This document shows positions 19,956 through 27,503 of a stretch of DNA of 42,839 nt, piece after piece. Position 1 is the first letter of the stretch, and each line of letters opens with the position of its first letter. Source of the stretch: Pseudarthrobacter sp. (lineage in GTDB: Bacteria; Actinomycetota; Actinomycetes; Actinomycetales; Micrococcaceae); NCBI GenBank assembly GCA_031178005.1, contig JAPSJV010000023.1, positions 1 through 42,839 on the forward strand, given 5' to 3'. The translations under genes and the position numbers were made by a program. The notes beneath the pieces are model-generated. The model was not told the origin of the DNA. It searched no databases and saw only the letters and a program-made list of their open reading frames with translations.

Positions 19956-20974
19956 TTGCTCTCCTTGGTGGTTGGGGCGGCGGTGGTGCCGGCAGGAACT
20001 GCGGCCGGCTCGCGGGTGTCGCCGGACAGCAGCAGGTACAGGGCCGCCATCCGGACCGATACGCCGTTGCGCACCTGTGCCAGGACTGTGGATCGTGGTG
20101 AGTCGGCCGCGGCCGAGGAAATCTCCAGGCCCCGGTTCATGGGACCGGGATGCATGATGATCGTGTCTTTGAGGCCCAGCGTGTCCAGTGAACGGAGCCT
20201 GTTGTCATCAAAACCCCAGCGCCGCGAGTATTCACGCGTGGAGGGGAAGAAGGAGGCGTTCATCCGTTCGCCCTGGACGCGGAGCATCATGACGGCGTCC
20301 ACGCCGCCTTCGATGACTTCGTCCAGGTTGTAGCTGACCTTGCACGGCCAGGATTCGACGCCGATGGGCAGCAAAGTTGGTGGGGCCACCAGCGTGACGT
20401 GGGCGCCAAGCGTACGCAGGAGCCACACGTTGGAGCGTGCTACACGTGAGTGCAGCACGTCCCCGGCGATGACGACACGCATGCCGGTCAGGTCCGCGCC
20501 GATGGAGGCCGCGCCGGTGAGCTTCGTCCAGTGCCTGCGCATGGTGAAGGCGTCCAGGAGGGCCTGGGTGGGGTGTTCGTGCGTTCCGTCGCCAGCGTTG
20601 ATGACCGCGGCGTCGATCCAGTCGGTGGCGGCGAGGCGCTGCGGCGCACCGGAGGCCCAGTGCCTGATGACAACCGCATCGGCGCCCATCGCGGACAGGG
20701 TCTGTGCGGTGTCCTTCAGGGACTCGCCCTTGGACACCGAAGAGCCTTTGGCCGCGAAGTTGATGACGTCGGCGGAGAGGCGTTTGGCGGCGGCCTCGAA
20801 GGAAATCCTGGTCCGGGTGGAGTCCTCGAAGAACAGGTTCACCACGGTCCGGCCGCGCAAGGCGGGAAGCTTCTTGACCTCACGCTCGCCTACTGCGGCC
20901 ATTTCTTCGGCGGTATCGAGGATCTGTACTGCGTTGGCCAGGCTGAGGTCCTGGGTGGAGAGGAGGTGTTTCAC
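19952..20974 (-). CDS. pyrB: Aspartate carbamoyltransferase catalytic subunit
   Basis: Condenses carbamoyl phosphate with aspartate, the committed step of pyrimidine synthesis. The 340-residue protein has the carbamoyl-phosphate-binding motif FFEDSTRTR (about 48-56), the HPTQALLD segment and the MHPGPMNRG loop. No pyrI regulatory subunit is present. The GTG start overlaps the pyrR stop (GTGA), and the end overlaps pyrC. The C-terminal tail after residue 320 is Ala/Thr-rich and probably unstructured. Confidence 0.96.
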   Translation of the reverse strand: MKHLLSTQDLSLANAVQILDTAEEMAAVGEREVKKLPALRGRTVVNLFFEDSTRTRISFEAAAKRLSADVINFAAKGSSVSKGESLKDTAQTLSAMGADAVVIRHWASGAPQRLAATDWIDAAVINAGDGTHEHPTQALLDAFTMRRHWTKLTGAASIGADLTGMRVVIAGDVLHSRVARSNVWLLRTLGAHVTLVAPPTLLPIGVESWPCKVSYNLDEVIEGGVDAVMMLRVQGERMNASFFPSTREYSRRWGFDDNRLRSLDTLGLKDTIIMHPGPMNRGLEISSAAADSPRSTVLAQVRNGVSVRMAALYLLLSGDTREPAAVPAGTTAAPTTKESK

Positions 20975-21555
20975 GCGCCTGCCTCGATAACCACTTCGTT
21001 GACGGGAGCGCCGTCTACGAAGTCGGTTTCCGCCAGGTGTACCCGGACTTTTTCGGATGCGGCGGTAGGCAGATTCTTCCCGACGTGGTCCGCGCGGATG
21101 GGGAGCTCACGGTGGCCGCGGTCGATCAGGACGGCGAGCCGGACGATCCGGGGACGGCCAAGGTCCACCAGCGCATCGAGCGCAGCCCGGATGGTGCGCC
21201 CGGAGTACAGGACGTCGTCTATGAGCACCACGACCTTGCCGTCGATGCCCGACGCCGGAAGCTGGGTGGGGTATGGGGGCCGGGTGGGCTGGTGCGAAAG
21301 ATCGTCCCGGAACATGGTGACGTCAAGCTGGCCGACGATGGCCGCAGCATCAACAGTGGGATCGGCTTCGGCGATTTTCCGGGCGAGCCGGACGGCCAGC
21401 GGATAGCCGCGGCGCGGGATACCCAGCAGCACAAGGTCCTGGGAACCCTTATTGGCCTCGAGGATCTCGTGGGCGATACGAGTAAGTGCCCGGTCAATGT
21501 CCGCCTGGTTGAGTACAACCCTGGCCGGCACCGGCACATTGGTGACAGAAGTCAA
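20971..21555 (-). CDS. pyrR: Bifunctional pyr operon regulator / uracil phosphoribosyltransferase
   Basis: RNA-binding regulator of the pyr operon with uracil phosphoribosyltransferase activity, responding to UMP and PRPP. The PRPP loop [14 protein letters not shown] and the [11 protein letters not shown] segment are clear. I prefer TTG 21555 (194 residues, starting at the [15 protein letters not shown] region that matches family N-termini) because GGGGAG lies seven bases upstream. GTG 21582 would add nine Arg/Gly-rich residues and would lie within two or three bases of the predicted transcript start, so it could only be used leaderless. It is the first gene of the array pyrR-pyrB-pyrC-membrane protein-carA-carB-pyrF. 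Confidence 0.93.
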   Translation of the reverse strand: MTSVTNVPVPARVVLNQADIDRALTRIAHEILEANKGSQDLVLLGIPRRGYPLAVRLARKIAEADPTVDAAAIVGQLDVTMFRDDLSHQPTRPPYPTQLPASGIDGKVVVLIDDVLYSGRTIRAALDALVDLGRPRIVRLAVLIDRGHRELPIRADHVGKNLPTAASEKVRVHLAETDFVDGAPVNEVVIEAGA

Positions 21556-21590
21556 CGCTCGTCTCCCCTTTCCCCGCCTCACAGGACGGA

Positions 21591-21618
21591 ATTAAAAAAG
21601 GAATATTTGACTCTTCAA
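21591..21618 (-). promoter_or_regulatory. Predicted pyr operon promoter
   Basis: Read on the minus strand: a -35 element TTGAAG (21618-21613), a 16-base spacer and a -10 element TTTAAT (21596-21591, five of six consensus bases). The predicted start point is near 21584, leaving a leader of about 30 bases to the preferred TTG of pyrR. A leader this short leaves no room for the long antiterminator/terminator structure of Bacillus pyr operons, which fits the translational control proposed for actinobacterial PyrR. Confidence 0.55.
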
Positions 21619-21620
21619 AT
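21605..21620. promoter_or_regulatory. Perfect palindrome ATTTGA-CTCT-TCAAAT over the pyr -35 element
   Basis: Two 6-bp arms with a four-base spacer (21605-21610 and 21615-21620) cover the predicted -35 box of the pyr promoter. Since it lies upstream of the predicted transcript start it cannot act as leader RNA; a DNA-binding repressor site is the more likely reading. No regulator is identified. Confidence 0.4.
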
Positions 21621-21687
21621 TACCACATGCACGACTACGGCAGCCGTGTTTCTTGGCCGGCACCGTGTAGCCCAATAGGCTTTCGGC

Positions 21688-22962
21688 ATGTCGAGCAACC
21701 AGTCACAGCCGTACCGGGACCAGCCACCGGGCGGACAGTACCCGCAGTCGGGGTCTGCCGGTCCAGGGACGGGCCAGGCCAATCCGAGCTGGCTGGGCCA
21801 CATCAACCCCGCAGATTACCGGCCTGCACCAGGTGGGCCGTCAGGCGGCGTGCAGCCTATGATTCCGCCTGTCGTGGCGGCAAAGAGGCGCCGGAGCGCG
21901 GGAGTGTTGGTACTGGTGCTGGGCGGCGCCGGCCTGGCATTGCTCAGCCTGTTCCTGGTGGTTCCGTTCCTGCTCGCCAACACCGGCCCTGCCGGATTCC
22001 TGATCGGTTTCCTCGCCTCGCTGGTGCCCCTGGCTGTGGTGCTTCTCACGGTGTTCCTGATCGACCGATGGGAGCCCGAACCCAAGCGGCTCCTGCTCTT
22101 TGCCTTTACCTGGGGAGCTGCCGTGTCCATCGCGGTAACCCTGCTGATCCAGCCGCTCTTTGCCATGTCCAGGGACTTCAGCTCAGACGCCGAGTACTTC
22201 ACCTTTATGGCCACGATCCAGGCGCCGATCGTCGAAGAATTCGCTAAGTCGCTCGGCTTGCTGCTGCTCTTGCTGCTGGCACGGAAGCACTTCGATGGCC
22301 CTGTTGACGGAGTGGTTTTTGCCTTCACGATCGCGGGTGGTTTCGCCTTCACGGAAAACATCCTCTACTTCGGCCGCTCGGTAGCCGACTCCAGCACGCC
22401 GGCGACGGACCTGGCCTCGGTGTTCTTCCTGCGCGGCATCATGTCCCCGTTCGCGCACGCGGTTTTCACCGGGACCACAGGCCTGGTCATGGGCTTCGCC
22501 GCCCGCCGCTGGCACAACGGGTTGTCCGTCGCAGCCTTCTTCGTTGGACTGCTGCCCGCCATGTTCCTGCACAACCGCTGGAACAGCATGGGGCAGGACT
22601 TCCTGCTTCAGTACCTCACGTTCCAGGTGCCGATGTTCGTGCTGGTGGCAGTCGCCGTCGTACTGATCCGCCTCGCGGAAAACCGCCTGACCCGGCAGCG
22701 CCTGCGGGAGTACGCCGCTGCCGGCTGGTTCACTCCCGCGGAAGTGGACATGCTGGCCACCGGATCCGGCCGGCGCGCTGCGCTGGCCTGGGCCGGCCGG
22801 GTCAACCGCCGCGGGCATATGAAGGCGTTTATCCGTGCCGGAACCCGCCTTGCGTTTACCCGGCAGCGGATCCTCGCCGGCCGGGATGTGGCCCAGCACC
22901 AGATGGACGAACAGCACGCCCTCCAGGACATCCTCAGCCTGCGTGCTGCCGTCGCGGGCTGA
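21688..22962 (+). CDS. PrsW-family intramembrane metalloprotease
   Basis: A 424-residue polytopic membrane protein of the PrsW/CPBP-like protease clan. A Pro/Gln/Gly-rich cytosolic N-terminus of about 65 residues precedes some eight hydrophobic segments. Conserved metal-site motifs are present: VEEFAKSLG (EExxK type), GFAFTENILYF and FAHAVFT. In Bacillus PrsW cleaves an anti-sigma factor; the substrate here is unknown and no anti-sigma gene is nearby. The only gene on the plus strand between the two housekeeping arrays, it has its own promoter region shared divergently with pyrR, and its 3' end overlaps the tpi-like gene tail-to-tail by 29 bases. ATG 21688 lacks a clear ribosome site. Confidence 0.88.
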   Translation: MSSNQSQPYRDQPPGGQYPQSGSAGPGTGQANPSWLGHINPADYRPAPGGPSGGVQPMIPPVVAAKRRRSAGVLVLVLGGAGLALLSLFLVVPFLLANTGPAGFLIGFLASLVPLAVVLLTVFLIDRWEPEPKRLLLFAFTWGAAVSIAVTLLIQPLFAMSRDFSSDAEYFTFMATIQAPIVEEFAKSLGLLLLLLLARKHFDGPVDGVVFAFTIAGGFAFTENILYFGRSVADSSTPATDLASVFFLRGIMSPFAHAVFTGTTGLVMGFAARRWHNGLSVAAFFVGLLPAMFLHNRWNSMGQDFLLQYLTFQVPMFVLVAVAVVLIRLAENRLTRQRLREYAAAGWFTPAEVDMLATGSGRRAALAWAGRVNRRGHMKAFIRAGTRLAFTRQRILAGRDVAQHQMDEQHALQDILSLRAAVAG

Positions 22963-23737
22963 CCCCCTCAGTGAGGGACAGCGCCTCGTCCAACACCTTG
23001 CCGAAGTTGGACGGGTCGTGGGCGAAGCGTCCCAGGAAAAGTCCGGAGACGCCGTCGAGCGTTGGCAACAGCCCGGGCTTGGCGGAGCCGCCATAAATGA
23101 TGGGCGTTGCGTGACCGTCCAGCATGGTCTTCAGGTGATGAACGACGGCGGTAACGTACCCTGCGTCCGCAGGTTCCGCTGCGCCGATGGCCCACACGGG
23201 TTCGTAGGCAATGACCAGCCGGGAAGCAAGCCCCCAGTCGCCGCCGACGGCGGCCCCGACCTGCCCATGCACAAAGGCTGCAGCAGCTTCAGCCCGCGCG
23301 TCGCTACCGCCGGGGGCTGCCATGGTGCCTTCACCGACGCACAGCAGTGGAGTGATTCCGGCGTCGAGGGCCGCGCCCACCTTCCTGGACACCATGGCGT
23401 TGTCTTCGCTGAAGTGCCGGCGCCGCTCCGCATGTCCGACCTCAACCAGGCCAACGCCCAGCTCTGCCAGCATCGACGGCGACACCTCCCCCGTCCATGG
23501 ACCGTCCGCCCAACCGCAATCCTGCGCACCCAGGACCACGGGAGAGTCCGCAAGGAGATCTGCGGCGGCGGGAAGGACGGGGAAGGACGGGATCACAAAC
23601 GGGACCACCCGCCCGGCCGCAATGGCCGGACGGGAATCCACTTCTCGCCGTATACCGTTGAGCCACTCCAGGCTGTCCCGGTATCCGAGGTACATCTTGG
23701 TACTGACGCCTATGTACAGCGCTCCTGTGGTGGTCAT
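22934..23737 (-). CDS. Triose-phosphate isomerase paralogue, probable L-erythrulose-1-phosphate isomerase (LerI/EryH-like)
   Basis: A 267-residue TIM barrel that keeps the triose-phosphate isomerase catalytic residues: Lys in VSTKMYLGY, His in GHAERRRHFSED and Glu in AYEPVWAIG; the phosphate loop reads YGGSAKPG. It departs from glycolytic TPI at the start (STK in place of NWK), at GHAERR in place of GHSERR, and near the end (LFLGRFAHD in place of the usual LVGGASL). These are features I associate with tetrulose-phosphate isomerases. It is the last gene of the accessory operon, coupled to the MFS gene by an ATGA overlap. The open frame runs far upstream, but the ATG at 23737 is the start. Predicted step: L-erythrulose 1-phosphate to D-erythrulose 4-phosphate. 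Confidence 0.85.
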   Translation of the reverse strand: MTTTGALYIGVSTKMYLGYRDSLEWLNGIRREVDSRPAIAAGRVVPFVIPSFPVLPAAADLLADSPVVLGAQDCGWADGPWTGEVSPSMLAELGVGLVEVGHAERRRHFSEDNAMVSRKVGAALDAGITPLLCVGEGTMAAPGGSDARAEAAAAFVHGQVGAAVGGDWGLASRLVIAYEPVWAIGAAEPADAGYVTAVVHHLKTMLDGHATPIIYGGSAKPGLLPTLDGVSGLFLGRFAHDPSNFGKVLDEALSLTEGVSPRRQHAG

Positions 23738-25092
23738 TTGTTGTCGAGCAGATCGTCCGCTTTGTTGCGGAACCGTTTGGTGGCAAACATCATGGCCGCT
23801 GCAACGAACGGCAGGACTCCCAATGCGTAGACGCCCATGGTGCCGGTGTCCGAGGCAGTGATCTCGTTGACCGACGTGCGGAGGATCGGTGCCACGAATC
23901 CGCCCAGGTTTCCAAGGGAGTTGATGAGGCCGATACCGGCCGCGGCCGCCGTTCCGGTGAGGAACGCCGTCGGATAGGACCAGGCGATGGGTCCGATCGA
24001 GAGGAAGCTGCAGACGGCCAGGGTGATGAAGATAATGCCCACTGCCGGGAGGTGGTTGGAGCCGGCCCACGCGGAACCGAAGATGCACAGGCCGGTGGAG
24101 ATAAACAGCCCGGTGCCCCAGACCCGCCGGCGGACGATCGTGTTGGCCGCCTTCCCGATGAAGTAGCAGGCAAAGATTCCGAAGAACCACGGGATCGCCG
24201 CCAGGAGACCCACCTCGATGCCCACCTTTTGGCCCGTCAGCTGGGCCACCTGCTGCGGCAGGTAGAACGTCACGCCGTAGACGGCGATCTGGAGGCAGAA
24301 GTAGATGGCCGTGAAGTACCAGACCTTGCGGTTCTTCATGGCAGCCAGGACACCCCGGGGGCCATCCTTTTCCTTGACGCCGTCTTCCAGTGCCATGACG
24401 TCCAACAGCGCCTTTTTCTCGTCCTTGTTGAGGAACTTTGCATCCTGCGGGGAGTTGATCAGGAAGAAGTAGGCAGCAATACCGGCAAGGACAGCCAACA
24501 TGCCCTCGATAAAGAACATCACCTGCCAGCCCGCTACACCGGGAACCTGGTCGCCGATGTTGATAAGCCAGCCGGACAGCGGGGCACCCATCATCTGGGA
24601 GAACGGCTGAGCCAGGTAGAAGATGGCGAACATCTTGACGCGGACCTTGTTGGGGAACCAGGCAGCCAGGAACATAATGACGCCCGGGAACAGGCCGGCC
24701 TCGGTCACACCCAAGAGGAAGCGGAGGATCACAAACGACGTCTCGCCCTGCACAAAGGCGAAGCAGGCGGAAACGATGCCCCAGGTGATCGCAATGCGGG
24801 CAAGCCACATCTTGGCGCCGAATTTAGTGAGCAGCAGGTTGGACGGAATCTCGAACAGAGCGTAGCCGATGAAGAAGATTCCGGCGCCCAGGGCATATGC
24901 GCCGGCGGTAATGCCCCTGTCCACTTCCAGCGCGGCCTCGGCGAAGCCGACGTTGGTGCGGTCCAGGAAAGCGACCACGTACAGGATGACAAGCATGGGC
25001 ATCAGCCGGAAGGACGCCTTGGAGATCGCCGATTTAAGGACCGGCGAATCCAACAGCTCCTTGGTACTGGAGTGTCCAGTAGTGACAGTCAT
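23734..25092 (-). CDS. MFS transporter, anion:cation symporter (ACS) type
   Basis: A 452-residue carrier with about 12 membrane helices. The sequence FLDRTNVGFAEAAL in helix 1 and the loop LLTKFGAKMWLARI belong to the ACS branch of the major facilitator superfamily, which imports organic anions such as sugar acids (galactonate, phthalate, tartrate). A central cytoplasmic loop (about 205-245, rich in Lys/Asp) separates the two six-helix halves. The start has AGGAG five bases upstream. Placed between catabolic genes, it is the likely substrate importer; an ACS carrier favours a charged substrate such as a sugar acid over a neutral polyol. Confidence 0.9.
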   Translation of the reverse strand: MTVTTGHSSTKELLDSPVLKSAISKASFRLMPMLVILYVVAFLDRTNVGFAEAALEVDRGITAGAYALGAGIFFIGYALFEIPSNLLLTKFGAKMWLARIAITWGIVSACFAFVQGETSFVILRFLLGVTEAGLFPGVIMFLAAWFPNKVRVKMFAIFYLAQPFSQMMGAPLSGWLINIGDQVPGVAGWQVMFFIEGMLAVLAGIAAYFFLINSPQDAKFLNKDEKKALLDVMALEDGVKEKDGPRGVLAAMKNRKVWYFTAIYFCLQIAVYGVTFYLPQQVAQLTGQKVGIEVGLLAAIPWFFGIFACYFIGKAANTIVRRRVWGTGLFISTGLCIFGSAWAGSNHLPAVGIIFITLAVCSFLSIGPIAWSYPTAFLTGTAAAAGIGLINSLGNLGGFVAPILRTSVNEITASDTGTMGVYALGVLPFVAAAMMFATKRFRNKADDLLDNK

Positions 25093-25148
25093 TCAAACTC
25101 CTCGTTGAGTATGCAGGGTGGGGAAAGCTGGGACTGGCAGCGGATCCG

Positions 25149-25241
25149 TCAGAGCGGAAACGCGATCAGTCCGATGCCGATCAGGCAGGCAATGACGCCA
25201 ACTGCCAGATAGATCCGGCGTTCTTTTGTCCAGGCGCCCAT
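25149..25241 (-). CDS. 30-residue single-span membrane peptide (unannotated small gene)
   Basis: A small open frame MGAWTKERRIYLAVGVIA followed by CLIGIGLIAFPL and TGA. A charged N-terminal KERR precedes one hydrophobic helix (residues 10-30). The ribosome site GGAAGG lies six bases before the ATG, better than many genes here. The frame begins 11 bases after the short-chain dehydrogenase stop and ends 56 bases before the MFS start. The Arg/Lys-rich N-terminus predicts an N-in orientation with the C-terminus buried or just outside. It may assist or regulate the adjacent carrier, as small membrane proteins do elsewhere; that role is inference. Confidence 0.7.
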   Translation of the reverse strand: MGAWTKERRIYLAVGVIACLIGIGLIAFPL

Positions 25242-25252
25242 GGCGGTCCTTC

Positions 25253-26020
25253 CTAGTGCATGTAGAGCCCGCCATCCACATTCAGCGTCTGGCCGGAGAT
25301 GTATCCGGCGTCCTCGCTGATGAGGAAGGCGATGGCTGCTGCGATGTCGCGGGTGGACCCGACGCGGTTGACCACGAGGTCCTTGGTGAGTTCGTCCTTG
25401 CGTTCCTCGCTGAGCGTGCCGCCCATGATGTCCGTGTCGATGGGACCGGGCGAAATGGCGTTGACAGTGATGTCGAATTCCCCCAGTTCACGGGCGGTTG
25501 CCCGGGTCAGGCCGATAACCCCGGCCTTGGCAACCGAATACGGCGTCTTGGAGAAGGTGCCGCCGCCGCGCTGCGCGGACACCGAGGAGATGTTTACGAT
25601 CCGGCCGATCCGGTTGCGCACCATTGATTCGGCGACCCTGCGCGTGGCGTAGTGGACCCCGTTCAGGTTGATGTTCAGCACCCGGTCCCATTCCGTGGCC
25701 TCGAGCTCCAGGTAGGGAACCGGGGAGCTGACGCCGGCAACGTTCGCCAACGCAACGAGCTGCGGAAGTTCTGCTTCCAGTTCGTCAATCGCGGACCGGA
25801 CTTCGGCCTCGCTGGCGACGTTGGCGCCAACACCGTGGGCCTTGACGCCGTATTCAGCACCGAGTTCCTTCGCTGCGATCCTGCAGGCGGCGTCGTCGAG
25901 GTCGATGATGCCGATGTTCCAGCCTTTGGCTGCGAGGTAGCTCGCCGTCGCACGGCCGATGCCGCGCGCCGATACGGCGCCGGTGACAATGGCCGTGCGT
26001 TCAATAGGGAAAGCAGTCAT
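25253..26020 (-). CDS. Short-chain dehydrogenase/reductase (SDR), probable sugar or polyol dehydrogenase
   Basis: A 255-residue classical SDR. Cofactor motif TGAVSARGIG (residues 13-22) and an acidic D40 after beta-2 (IGIIDLDD) point to NAD(H). NVAG is at 93-96; the catalytic set is S146 in NISS, Y161 and K165 in YSVAK. The C-terminal SGQTLNVDGG is typical of polyol and sugar dehydrogenases. The start has AGGAG five bases upstream. It lies 29 bases after the 3-hydroxyacyl-CoA-dehydrogenase-like gene and 11 bases before the small membrane peptide. It could oxidise a tetritol to a tetrulose or a sugar acid at a secondary hydroxyl. Confidence 0.9.
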   Translation of the reverse strand: MTAFPIERTAIVTGAVSARGIGRATASYLAAKGWNIGIIDLDDAACRIAAKELGAEYGVKAHGVGANVASEAEVRSAIDELEAELPQLVALANVAGVSSPVPYLELEATEWDRVLNINLNGVHYATRRVAESMVRNRIGRIVNISSVSAQRGGGTFSKTPYSVAKAGVIGLTRATARELGEFDITVNAISPGPIDTDIMGGTLSEERKDELTKDLVVNRVGSTRDIAAAIAFLISEDAGYISGQTLNVDGGLYMH

Positions 26021-26049
26021 GGTGGCTCCTGGGAAGTATTGGGTTGCCT

Positions 26050-27018
26050 TCAGCTGATGGGGGCCGGGCCCAGTTCGTCGATGAGTTTCTGCATGGCCAC
26101 GTACGCCTTGTTGCGGTAGGCGATGAGTTCCGGCGTGCGCTCTGCGGGGACGTTGAGGAAGCCCGCCCCGGACTTGGTGCCCAGCTTGCCGGCCTCAACC
26201 AGGTCGCTCAGGATTTTCGGGGTGGCAAAGCGCTCGGGGAATTCGGTCTGGAGCGACTTGTAGCAGAAGTTGTAGACATCCAGGCCTGCCATATCGGCAA
26301 TCGCGAAGGGGCCGAAGAACGGCAGCCGGAAGCCGAACGTGGTGCGGACCAGCGTGTCCACGTCCTCGGCCGTGGCAATTCCCTGCTCGACCAGCTGGGC
26401 CGCTTCGTGGAACAGTGCGTATTGCAGCCGGTTCAGGACAAAGCCCGTGACGTCCTTGACCACGGCGGTCTGCTTGTTGGCAGCATGGACCATGTCGCGT
26501 ACGGCGCCCACGGTCGCGGCAGAGGTGCCGGCGTGCGGGATGACCTCCACGCCCGGGATGAAGGGTGACGGGTTGGAGAAGTGCACGCCAAGGAATCGCT
26601 CCGGGTGGCTAACCGGCTCGGAGAGCTCAGCGATGGAGATGGTGGACGTGTTCGAGCCGATGACGGCATCCGGCCTGGCCGCTGCGCTGATCCTGGCCAA
26701 CGTCTGGTGCTTGATGGCGAGGACCTCGGGAACGGCTTCTTCAATGAAGTCGGCGTCGGCCACAGCTTCCTCGATGTCCTTGGCAGCCCAAAGATTCTGC
26801 TTGAGGATATCCGTGGCGCCTTCGGGGAAGAGTCCGTCCGCAACGAACTGGTCCGACTCGGCAAGCAGCCGGTCGTAGTTCTTTTGCGCCACTTCGGCTG
26901 ACACATCGGCGAGGGCCACCCGGGCTCCCCCAAGAGCCAATACCTGGGCTATGCCGCCGCCCATGTAGCCGGATCCGACGACGGCGATCTTGCGGGCGTT
27001 ACTGGGTGTTGTGGTCAT
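26050..27018 (-). CDS. 3-hydroxyacyl-CoA dehydrogenase-family oxidoreductase (hydroxy-acid dehydrogenase)
   Basis: A 322-residue NAD-dependent enzyme with N-terminal Rossmann fold (VVGSGYMGGGIAQ, about 12-24), the conserved GSNTSTISI and GVHFSNP motifs with the catalytic His, and a C-terminal all-alpha 3HCDH domain (about 190-290). At this length and with no hydratase partner or thiolase nearby, it resembles L-gulonate 3-dehydrogenase and carnitine dehydrogenase more than fatty-acid oxidation enzymes. Those act on beta-hydroxy acids and leave beta-keto acids prone to decarboxylation. It starts two bases after the RpiB-like stop. Substrate not assignable from sequence. Confidence 0.86.
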   Translation of the reverse strand: MTTTPSNARKIAVVGSGYMGGGIAQVLALGGARVALADVSAEVAQKNYDRLLAESDQFVADGLFPEGATDILKQNLWAAKDIEEAVADADFIEEAVPEVLAIKHQTLARISAAARPDAVIGSNTSTISIAELSEPVSHPERFLGVHFSNPSPFIPGVEVIPHAGTSAATVGAVRDMVHAANKQTAVVKDVTGFVLNRLQYALFHEAAQLVEQGIATAEDVDTLVRTTFGFRLPFFGPFAIADMAGLDVYNFCYKSLQTEFPERFATPKILSDLVEAGKLGTKSGAGFLNVPAERTPELIAYRNKAYVAMQKLIDELGPAPIS

Positions 27019-27020
27019 GA

Positions 27021-27503
27021 TCAGACTGCCTTCGTGTATTCGGGTTCATAGGAGCAGATGGCGTCCACCTTGCCGGCGGATGCGGATGTTTCATCAAAGC
27101 GATACTCAAGCCACTCACCAACCAGCTTCTTGGCGAGTTCGAGGCCGATGACGCGTTGGCCCATGGTGAGGACCTGTGCGTTATTGCTGAGGACGGAGCG
27201 TTCCACGGAATAGCTGTCGTGGGCCGTGACCGCACGGATTCCCGGGACCTTGTTGGCTGCTATCGCCACACCCAGCCCGGTTCCGCAGATGAGGAGTGCC
27301 CGGTCTGCGCCGCCCTCGGCCACCTTCCGCGCCGCGGTCACCGCAACATGCGGGTAGGCGGTGGAATCATCGGCACCAACGCCGATATCCTCGACAGACG
27401 CTACCCGGCTGTCTGCGTTGAGGAGCGCTTTAAGCGCTTCCTTGTATTCGACGCCGGCCTCATCGTTGCCGATGATGATGCGCCAGCCTTCAGTGGCAGT
27501 CAT
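27021..27503 (-). CDS. RpiB-family sugar-phosphate isomerase, probable D-erythrulose-4-phosphate isomerase (DerI/EryI-like)
   Basis: A 160-residue member of the RpiB/LacAB family. Catalytic Cys73 is in [21 protein letters not shown] (in part), the anion-hole loop. At the N-terminus the family DHAG motif is DEAG (residues 14-17) within [12 protein letters not shown], and the [18 protein letters not shown] segment is of the tetrose-phosphate type rather than of ribose-5-phosphate isomerase. It overlaps the kinase stop by four bases. Expected step: D-erythrulose 4-phosphate to D-erythrose 4-phosphate, feeding the pentose phosphate and shikimate pathways. A plain ribose-5-phosphate isomerase role is the alternative. 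Confidence 0.87.
   Translation of the reverse strand: MTATEGWRIIIGNDEAGVEYKEALKALLNADSRVASVEDIGVGADDSTAYPHVAVTAARKVAEGGADRALLICGTGLGVAIAANKVPGIRAVTAHDSYSVERSVLSNNAQVLTMGQRVIGLELAKKLVGEWLEYRFDETSASAGKVDAICSYEPEYTKAV

Noticed and set aside
23738..24808. Upstream extension of the TPI-like frame
   Set aside because: Antisense-free but out of frame with the MFS gene, whose membrane helices are clear; no domain in the extension, and the ATG at 23737 in the ATGA overlap is a natural start.
26050..27018. 3-hydroxyacyl-CoA dehydrogenase as a sign of fatty-acid beta-oxidation
   Set aside because: No enoyl-CoA hydratase, thiolase or acyl-CoA dehydrogenase is nearby; the neighbours are sugar enzymes, so a hydroxy-acid dehydrogenase role fits better.
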